From: Beta vulgaris subsp. vulgaris
Taxonomy: Eukaryota; Streptophyta; Magnoliopsida; Caryophyllales; Amaranthaceae
Assembly (NCBI RefSeq): GCF_026745355.1
Contig: NC_079206.1
Coordinates: 38,511,279-38,575,278, forward strand
Direction: 5' to 3'
Length of the DNA stretch: 64,000 bases
Shown here: positions 57,601 through 64,000 of the stretch, one piece after another
Position numbering within the stretch: position 1 is the first letter of the stretch
Layout of the letters: each line of letters begins with the position of its first letter
Position numbers and translations under genes: made by a program
Notes under the pieces: model-generated
What the model saw: only the letters and a program-made list of their open reading frames with translations
The model's database searches: none
Told to the model about the DNA's origin: nothing

Positions 57601-57825
57601 AATGACACTACATAAACAAGTAATGCATCAAAGTCATACGATTGAGTTAAACATTGAGTACCTTTGATAAGGCGATGTGGCAGCTGGGCTACTAACACCA
57701 GAAGACTTGATACTAACACTAGCACTACCCTCAGAAACCAATGAACTCGTCGAAGCAGCCGCTGATTGTTTGTTCTCCAAACAACACTCCTCCACTTTCA
57801 AATCACCTTCCGCCATCTCCTTCAT
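48636..57825 (-). CDS. MYB3R: MYB3R (R1R2R3-Myb) cell-cycle transcription factor
   Basis: Seven minus-strand coding exons join with GT-AG borders and matching phases: 57825-57662, 55916-55865, 55551-55494, 52406-52312, 52226-52123, 50511-50383 and 49692-48636 (TAG). The total of 1659 nt gives 552 residues. R1 (about 66-113; W68, W88, W107), R2 (about 118-165; W120, W140, W159) and R3 (about 170-216; W172, W191, W210) retain all nine tryptophans. The C-terminus holds TPSILRKRR (about 422-430) and SPPYRLRSKRTAILKSVEKQ (about 496-515), motifs of plant MYB3Rs. These nuclear factors bind mitosis-specific activator (MSA) elements of G2/M genes. The length suits the MYB3R3/5 class, linked to repression in DREAM-type complexes, rather than the longer MYB3R1/4 activators. 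MKEM and MAEG (two in-frame ATGs, 9 nt apart) are both possible starts. The coding sequence has no stop or frameshift. Confidence 0.95.
51674..52019. repeat. Two 173-bp tandem units in MYB3R intron 5
   Basis: AAGATATTTTG starts at 51674, 51847 and (partial) 52020, giving an exact period of 173. Each unit carries GGCTGCCTAGCGCCTGCCCC and TCACCTAG-GCCTGG, GC-rich in an AT-rich intron. A GCGAGGCGCACCGAGGTGCG segment in partly inverse style lies at 50900-50960. Together they may delimit an older transposon. Confidence 0.8.
52911..53120. repeat. 106-bp tandem duplication in MYB3R intron 3
   Basis: TGATGAGATTTTTTCACACA begins at 52911 and 53017, and the units look identical over about 104 bp. It is intronic, AT-rich and non-coding. 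Confidence 0.85.
54506..54699. mobile_element. Stowaway-like MITE in MYB3R intron 3
   Basis: The left end GTTCCTCCGATTTTTTACTT and the right end read inward GTTGCTCCGTTTTTTTACTT, each flanked by TA (54504-54505, 54700-54701), enclose about 194 bp. A second inner inverted pair is TTACTTGTAACATTGA and its inverse. Partial copies of TAGTTACTCCTTTTTTTTA lie just to the left (54287 and 54389). Confidence 0.65.
57165..57525. mobile_element. Tourist MITE in MYB3R intron 1
   Basis: TIRs are GGCTCCGTTTGGTAGGACGT at 57165 and, inward from 57525, GGCTCCGATTGGTAGGACAT, each followed by AAAA. TAA occurs on both sides (57162-57164, 57526-57528), the 3-bp TSD of PIF/Harbinger elements. The 361-bp interior repeats AAAACCATTTTCC/GGAAAA motifs. 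Confidence 0.9.
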
Positions 57826-58614
57826 TAATTCTACAATTTTCTAAATCGTACATCCTAATCACAATTACCAACCTGAACAATCAATCACAAACCCAACACA
57901 TAAATTCAGCGAACCCTAAAATCGAACTCCTCAAATTATCAACTTTTCGTAATCAAAACAAACCAAACATAGATCTTACCTTCAATTCTCAGATCAAACA
58001 AAAACATTACTTCCATTAAATTACCTCTTCTACGATTTCGCAACGTACAAATATTAAAATCAAAAGCAACATCAAATAAATTCCTGAATTCAAAATCAAT
58101 TTTATAAAAGCTGACCTGGAGAACTGGCGGGAATCAAACTGAAAAATTATTGCCGTTGGAAAAAACAGCAGTTTTTAGAGAGAGAAAGAGAGGGGAAGAA
58201 ATAGTGAGAGAAAATTATTTGCCCGTTGAAGGTAGAGAGGGAGAGAGAGGGAGCAGATGAGGAAATTAATTAAGTTAAAAAATAAAAAATTTCCAGAGGT
58301 AAGGTTAACGAATACTATGAGCTCACCGACGTCTCCGTTTGGTGCCGTTATGAGAAGATATGCGATTTTTTTTTTTTTTTTAACTTTTTCAGAAACCCTA
58401 TTATTTGAGGACCGTTGACGGTTTTTTTCTCTCCTATTTATAATGTGAAATTATTGGGTCAGACCGTCTGACCCAATAGGTTCCGTTGGACGGGCTGAGC
58501 CAAATTTAACGTGCGCGTGCTTTTTTTTTTAAATCATTGTTTCTGTTTTAAGAAATTATTTAACGGTTAAGTTTTATATTTTGACGGTTTAAAAACTTCT
58601 TATGTAGTTCGTCC
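57826..58614 (-). promoter_or_regulatory. MYB3R 5' UTR and upstream region
   Basis: Donor-like AG|GTAAGATCT (minus, about 57980) and CTCCAG|GTCAGC (about 58110) suggest a 5' UTR intron. A GA/CT-rich leader (58170-58260) may hold the transcription start. Upstream are a 27-bp near-perfect palindrome (58452-58478, arms TATTGGGTCAGAC) and TTTAACGGTTA (58559-58569), one base from the MSA consensus bound by MYB3Rs. No obvious TATA box is assigned. Confidence 0.5.
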
Positions 58615-59821
58615 TTGATTCTTTCTTTTTCAATCTTCTTCTCTCTTAATTTCTCCTTATTTCTAGTTTTGCTCTTAGTTTTTCTGCTTTTCTGTTTTTC
58701 TGTTGTTGAAATTTACTTTGTTTTTTGGTTCGTAATTTTATATTTGATTAATGTTGCATCGCAAATATGGTTAAGAGGATCAGAGATGAAGTTTCTAGAT
58801 ATAATTTGGTTTGATTTTTGCTGGATTTTTTTTTTCAAATTCTTAGTGTATTGTTGTGTTTTTTTGATGTCGGTATTGTTTATGTAACTGTAATGCAGCT
58901 CGAAGTCGAAGAAGGTGAAGACTGACGCATCTTCTCCTTCACGAAAACATTTGGTTGTGTCTACCGCTGGGAACAAGAAAGAGAAAGATGCTGATTATGA
59001 TCCAAGGTATGTTTTGATATCTCGTAGTTATTTTGTTCAGTTAATTTTTTTATTTCTTTCTTTTATTGTTGTTTTTGTTTCATTTGTTTTTTGTCTGTTT
59101 ACTTTGTTGATTTTTTTTGCTTTGATTGTGATAGATGTTGTTGTTATTTAGTAGCTGTATTGATTCCATTTAGTTAAGTGTTTTTTCAGTTGGTATTGTT
59201 GTTTTATCATTTCGTAGTGTTTATGTTGTTTTTCATTTTATTTGTTTCTTGTTTCATTTAGATATGTATTTCTTTCATTTTATTATGTTTTTGTTTAAGT
59301 TGATGTTGCTTTGTTTCATTTACGTATTTTGTTTTTTTGGTGTGTTTTAATTATTGTTTTGTATCATTCACATATGTTTTCCTTTCATTTGATTTTGTTT
59401 TTCTTTCATTTAGACGTTTCTACCTTTCATTTGGTATTTTTGATTTTCTTTTTCTTTGATTTTTTGATGTTTTCAGTTGATTATTGTATTCTTTCAGTTG
59501 ATTCTTGTATTCTTTCAGTTGGTGAGTAAATTCTTTCAGATTGTTATTGAATTGCTTAATTTGTTTATTTGGTTTGTTTAATGATTCATGTGATTTTTTA
59601 TGTGTTTCAGTTGTTTAGTATTTAGCTTCTAGTTTATTTGGTATTTACATATTACTACCTTTCTTTTGGTAATGATGTATTTGTTTTCAGTTGGTGTGTT
59701 TATTTGGGTGTTTGGTTTGTTTATGTTTCAGTTTGTTGCTTGTTTATTTTAGTTGATTCTTTTTTCCTTTCAATTAGTGCTTCTTTTTTCATTCAGGTTT
59801 CATTTACTTTGTTATCAGTTA

Positions 59822-61341
59822 GGGCATGTTCTCTTCGGCATAAAACAGCTGAACTGAACTGAACTGAATTGAATTGAATTGAATTGAATTGAACTGAGCT
59901 GAATTGAACTGAACTAAACTAAACTAAACTGAAATGAATAGTGATATGTGAGAGTAAAAGTATTGTCAAGAGCTGAACTGAACTGATCTGATCTGAACTG
60001 AACTGGACTGATCTGAACTGATCTGAAATTGTAACACCCCCAAATTTCTCTTTTGGAAAACTTATCTTAATATAAATCACTTGAGAAACTTGAGAGTATT
60101 ACAGCCACGTGATAACGTTAAAGGCTTTAATACTAACTACTAACTGAACTTTAAACTAATGCAGCGGAAATAACTTAAATAATTTATCTTTATTAATATA
60201 TACTTTATTGTACAACTATATAACAATGGAAATAAAGAAAATAAAATAACAACTCCTTGACTAATTTTGATTCCTCACTACTAGCTCCCCCATATGAAGT
60301 ATGCATCAATCAACCTGTAAATTTTGCTCACCAAAAGGATCATCACAGGGACAAAGCCATAAAACAAAACAAAAACGTGTCAGTAACAATACTGACTACA
60401 TGTATATGCGGAATATTAAACACTTTATTTAATTAAACATTTGAAATATTTAATTTCAAAAAACCTTTCTTGGATACTTGATAATACTTGTATAACATAA
60501 AATTTATAACCTTGATAAAAATCCTTTTTCCTTGCCTAGGTACCTTGCCTAAAGTGTGCACACCCCCCAAGCTTAGTATTCCTTACTGAGTCTATTACGA
60601 GGGGTTACTACCTTGTCCACATGACTTATACAAGGGAGAGAGAGTTTAAATTTGAGAAAAGAGATTTATTTCTCAAATTTGGTGTGAAGAATATGATGGG
60701 TGGAGACCCCTATTTATAGTAGTTGGATAGGTAGAATCGAAACAGGATTAGGAAACTAAAAGATAGATTTAGGGAAAAAGATAAACTAATCTAGTTAAGA
60801 TATAACTAATATTTATGATTATCCAACTAAAATTAGGAAAAAGATATAAATTATCTCATAATACATAATTATAGGTAAAATAATTAAAAGATAAGAAAAA
60901 AGGAAAAATTAACAAAACTTTATCACACGCTAAGTTTCTTAGCCGTGTGAGTTTAGTTCTAAAAAATTTTCTTTTTCCTTTTTTTTTTCTTTTCTTTTTC
61001 TTTTTATAAACCTTTTTTGTTCTTCTTTTCTTTTTACAAACCTTTTTGAAATTGTTTTTCAAATATTTTTAATTTTTTTTTGAACCAACTACTTGAATGT
61101 AAAACTTAGGAAAGTTAGGTCCAAAATTCATTTGGGCTAAAATTTGTTTTAAATACCCAAAATTTTTCTTATAAAAGTCTTTTTAATAAATAATAAGCCT
61201 TTTTAGTAAATAAAACCTTTTTTAAAAAACTTAAACTTTTCTAAAAACATAAATATTAACTTACTAAAAGATACAGGGTATTACAGAACTGATCTGAACT
61301 GAACTGAACTGAACTGAAAATAAGCTGGGGAGAACAGGCCC
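59822..61341 (+). mobile_element. GAACT-repeat MITE, split by a solo LTR
   Basis: The ends are GGGCATGTTCTCTTCGGCAT and, inward from 61341, GGGCCTGTTCTCCCCAGCTT. The element is filled with tandem CTGAA/TTGAA pentamers around a conserved core AATAGTGATATGTGAGAGTA. Flanks are TTA (left) and TAA (right), which suits a Tourist/Harbinger-type 3-bp target. Without the 1256-bp LTR (60030-61285) it is about 265 bp. Confidence 0.8.
60030..61285 (-). mobile_element. Solo LTR inside the MITE
   Basis: On + it runs from TGTAACACCCCC to GGGTATTACA (TG...CA on both strands), 1256 bp, flanked by GAAAT and GAACT, a 5-bp TSD with one mismatch. It is the full-length reference for the LTR fragments at 32765, 35991 and 40520. 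It includes GTGATAACGTTAAAGGC, ATGCAGCGGAA, GTGTGCACACCCCCCAAG and, on minus, a TATAAATAGGGG-like promoter (about 60720). No internal region remains, so it formed by LTR-LTR recombination. Confidence 0.85.
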
Positions 61342-61344
61342 TAA

Positions 61345-61558
61345 GGGTCTGTTCTCCCCAGCTTATTTTCAGTTCAATTCAGTTCAGATCAGTTCAGTTC
61401 AGTTCAGTTCAGCTCTTGACAATACTTTTACTCTCACATGTCACTATTCATTTCAGTTCAGTTCAATTCAATTCAGTTCAATCCAGTTCAGTTCAGATCA
61501 GATCAGTTCAGTTCAGTTCAATTCAGTTCAGCTGTTTTATGCCGAAGAGAACAGACCC
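61345..61558 (-). mobile_element. GAACT-repeat MITE, inverted sister copy
   Basis: It starts three bases (TAA) after the first MITE and ends GCCGAAGAGAACAGACCC, followed by TTA. Reversed, it has the same ends, pentamer runs and core (AATAGTGACATGTGAGAGTA) as 59822-61341. Length 214 bp. Confidence 0.85.
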
Positions 61559-62185
61559 TTAGTCTTATTATTCTTTTAGCTTGTGTTGTTTTTCTTTCAT
61601 CTGATCTTGATATTGTTTACTTCTTTCTTTCTTTTAGCTGTGAGAAATCATTGTCTAAGAAGAAAGGTTGATTTATCACCAGGGAAGGTTACATTTGCAA
61701 GGTCTAATCCAGACGAAGAGAAAGACACTTTTGATCGATCGAATGTTTTTTCATTATTCTCCTTTTATATGATATGATTGTTTCTGTCTTTTTTTAATTT
61801 ATTTTTGTTCACTTTTCTTATGAAATTGATAGAGCAATAAATTAAGTCTATTAGTCTACATGTATTGTCAGATTATTCTCATTTACATGAAGTTGTTAGT
61901 AACCTCAATGATCAGCAGCAAAGAGACATTAGGGAAATTGGTTTGGCAGTCTTCTAGATTTTAGGATAAAGAAGTTCTGTTCGAATCTCTATTTGAAGTT
62001 GTTGTTGAACTACAATGCTTTGGGAATGATGATTATGACAAAGAATGGGAAAGTAATTTTTAATAAGTTTACCATTAGGGAAATGTTGGGTTTATTTACC
62101 TGTATCAGATAAAGCAGTTGAGGTGATTGATGATGATGCTTTTAAGAGAAAAGGTAGAAAGGTTGAGGCAGGAAGTGCTAGGCGG

Positions 62186-62831
62186 TGTTATCGCTGAATT
62201 TTTTGACAGGATGACATTGACGTGACGACGCGATGATTCAATGACGTAGTATCATTTGACGTAAAGACACAAAAGATGCAAACCAAAGACATAGCGGAGG
62301 ATGTACACTTAAGAGCAGTGCATTGAATGGTAACGGTGAGGCCAAATAAGGCAAGAGCATTATAAGCCATAAATTCAGCCGTTAGAGATGACAACATTGA
62401 AGACGCAGGAGCGTGAGCATAGAAGATTCTCAATAATTCAAGCATAGAGATTAATGTAATAATTAGTGAATTTATTTTTGTATTCGTTAGGGGGAAAAGC
62501 CAAAGAAAGAAGAAGGCATATAAAAGGGAGAGAGAGGTAAATGACATGTTTTTTACGCAATATTGAGAGAAAGACATTAGAGTAAACTAAACATTCTTGT
62601 AAACGACGATCAGTCGCGAAGAAAGATAGTGAACTATATTAGTTTGGTGGATCTCCAACCACCCGCGGTTTTTTACCCATCTTCATTGGGGTTTTCCGCG
62701 TCACCACTTTTGTGTGTTCATCCCCTTTGACTCCCCTTTGCATTTTTTTGTCGCATCAACTTTAACATCATCTGGTTGACACGTCCCACAAACTTCAATT
62801 TCAACATAAGTGATAAATTTTAGCATAAACA
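62186..62831 (+). repeat. 5' LTR of a Ty3/gypsy element at the window edge
   Basis: It starts TGTTATCGCTGAATTTTTTG and ends GCATAAACA, followed by the PBS. TATAAAA at 62519-62525 is a fitting TATA box. GACGACGATCAGTCGCGAAG and CATCTTCATTGGGGTTTTCC lie in R/U5. The 646-bp length is modest for this lineage. The matching 3' LTR is beyond the window. Confidence 0.8.
62519..62525 (+). promoter_or_regulatory. TATA box of the LTR
   Basis: TATAAAA in GGCATATAAAAGGGAGAGAG, about 310 bp before the LTR end, in the expected U3 position. Confidence 0.6.
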
Positions 62832-62834
62832 ATT

Positions 62835-62850
62835 TGGCGCCCACCGTGGG
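62835..62850 (+). other. Primer-binding site
   Basis: TGGCGCCCACCGTGGG begins 3 nt after the LTR. Sites of this form (TGGCGCC...) are usual for Tat/Athila-related gypsy elements of plants. I do not assign the tRNA. Confidence 0.75.
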
Positions 62851-62886
62851 CCATAACCAGACCATCTACTATTCAAAATCCGTCAA

Positions 62887-64000
62887 ATGGGAGAAACACC
62901 TAACCTCGAGGAAATGCGAAGGCAGTACGAGCAAATGAGAGCAGAAATGCTCGAAATAAAGCAAGCTAACGAGCGTCTAACTACCGACTTTACGACATCG
63001 CAGGAGAGGATCCAGAAGTTGCAAGAGGAGTTAGCATCGTCCAGGGCTTCGAAAACCCCGCGTCGAGAAAATCTGAACGACATCCTTTTATGGGGAATCT
63101 CTCTGAGTCGGATGATGAAGAGCCTGAAGATGACGAAGAGCCCGAGGACGAAGAGCCCTTGAACAATGAAGAGAACGACCAAGGTGAAGGAGAAGCGAAT
63201 CTTATGACAAAGCGCATAGCTCAAATCGAAAAGCAAAACAAGCGCTTGATGAAACTCATGTCTCAGCTCCTCGAAGCCCCAACACCAGGCATCGTGGAAC
63301 ACCCCGACGGCTACGCAGAGTCACCCTTTGTTGATAGGATCTCAAGGGCCGTACTCCCCAAGAAGCTCAACCTGCCTACCTTAGCTGCTACTTATGATGG
63401 TTCAACCGATCCCGGCGAGCACTTCGCGCAATACAAACAACGGATGTGGCAAGCGTCAATTCCCTGGCATTTGGTAGAGGCATGCATGTGCAAGTCGTTT
63501 GGAGCCACGCTCACCGGTCCCGCTCTCAAGTGGCTGGGATCTCTCAAGCCAGGAAGCATTGGCAATTTCTCCACCCTCGTTAATAAGTTCTATGAGAAGT
63601 TTAAGGCAGTCGCAGCCTGGAAAAGCAAACGAGCGAGCGACCTATATGGCGTCGTGCAGGACCAAAGAATCTGTTCGCGATTATTATAATCGCTTTAACA
63701 AAGAAATGATTAGCATTAAAGATCTTGATACTAAGACTGCTATTGAATGTTTCAGGAAAGGATTAATCTTGCGGTCGAAGCTATACAATCGTCTGACGAA
63801 GTATCCGTGCCAGACGTTCGAGGAAGTCAAGTCGCGAGCGTTAGCACAGATGAGGTTGGAGGAAGACGATGCCATCCTCAACACCATATCCACCCGACGC
63901 GCACCAGATACTCCTGCTGATCGGAAGGCCTTTGTCCCTAAGAAGAACAACTGGCGAAGTCACCCTTATAGCCGTTCAAACCAGGTAAACAATGTTACTG
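62887..64000 (+). pseudogene. Ty3/gypsy gag with two frameshifts (runs off the window)
   Basis: MGETPNLEEMRRQYEQMRAE starts a coiled coil (residues about 8-52). A shift near 63085, at a TTTT run, moves the frame to an acidic stretch (SDDEEPEDDEEPEDEEP) and LMTKRIAQIEKQNKRLMKLM. The gag core follows: YDGSTDPGEHFAQYKQRMW, FGATLTGPALKWLGSLKPGS and FSTLVNKFYEKFKA. A second shift near 63655 leads to TKESVRDYYNRFNKEMISIK and FEEVKSRALAQMRLEEDDA up to the edge. The core matches Tat-type gag. Both shifts are single indels in an otherwise fresh sequence. Confidence 0.85.

Larger units (their letters stand above)
58767..62185 (+). pseudogene. Second Ulp1-associated MULE-type gene copy (broken)
   Basis: ATG 58767 opens MVKRIRDE followed by GTTTCT, parallel to MVRRKKKSPKMPTDE of the copy at 32296. 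An exon 58904-59009 (acceptor TAATGCAG) encodes SKSKKVKTDASSPSRKHLVV and ends YDPR|GTATG. An exon from 61638 starts CEKSLSKKKG and hits a stop, with the expected continuation VDLSPGKVTFARSNPDEEKD one base out of frame. 61860-62150 has HEVVSNLNDQQQRDIREIGL, INKFTIREMLGLF-like and SDKAVEVIDDDAFKRKGRK blocks in shifting frames, parallel to LTTDQRVHVEFMGFGGLL in the other copy. The body is cut at 62186 by an LTR. Head-to-head with MYB3R. Confidence 0.55.

Noticed and set aside
58615..58887. 90-codon hydrophobic + frame that could look like a membrane protein
   Set aside because: A T-rich leader/intron stretch gives Phe/Leu/Val in all registers; the exon evidence favours a start at 58767 in another frame.
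59840..60029. Regular short repeats that could be mistaken for a CRISPR array
   Set aside because: Pentamer CTGAA/TTGAA repeats with no spacers, bounded by MITE termini, in a plant genome.
61598..61777. Short + frame around 61638 as an independent gene
   Set aside because: Its readable part is an exon of the broken Ulp1-associated copy, one base out of frame.

Overview
This window is nuclear DNA from a flowering plant, most likely a eudicot. The evidence is one spliced GT-AG host gene, a MYB3R cell-cycle transcription factor with all nine Myb-repeat tryptophans, surrounded by plant-type transposable elements: Ty3/gypsy Tat-like and chromovirus elements, CACTA, Stowaway, Tourist and Mutator-like MITEs, L1-like LINEs and a tRNA-derived SINE. 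The LTR families and repeat style would suit a Caryophyllales species, but I cannot prove that from sequence alone. No bacterial-style operons, CRISPR arrays, rRNA or true tRNA genes are visible.

Layout. 1-93 is the last coding stretch of an upstream host gene. 440-7300 holds small transposons: a short retroposon with a 12-bp target-site duplication (TSD), a minus-strand SINE, a 1.1-kb TIR element, a decayed LINE RNase H, a palindrome cluster and two Stowaway-type elements. 7436-13408 is a decayed Tat-lineage Ty3/gypsy element (gag, RT, archaeal-type RNase H, integrase on +) with an antisense ORF behind the integrase. 13409-20738 is a compound of LTR ends facing each other as a long inverted repeat, with a 3.5-kb CACTA element inside. 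20742-32296 is a minus-strand Ulp1-associated, MULE-type gene. It is split by a tandem chromovirus array (23668-30893: LTR, gag-pol, LTR, partial gag). 32765-46300 is a graveyard of related 'TGTAAYACC' LTR fragments, Mutator-like MITEs, a 1.25-kb L1-like element with clear TSDs, and a 1.35-kb CACTA element.

The host gene MYB3R runs on the minus strand from 57825 to 48636 in seven coding exons that join in frame to 552 codons plus a stop. Its introns hold a Tourist MITE, a Stowaway-like MITE and tandem duplications, and its 3' region holds a perfect 67-bp tandem duplication. Upstream of it, facing the other way, is a second broken copy of the Ulp1-associated gene (58767-62185, +). An intron of that copy contains two head-to-head MITEs, one of them split by a solo LTR. 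The window ends inside a new Ty3/gypsy element (LTR 62186-62831, PBS, gag).

I see no new defence or metabolic system. The most informative structures are the nested and inverted transposon arrangements, the Tat antisense ORF, and the possibility that a recent duplication altered splicing in the MYB3R 3' region.
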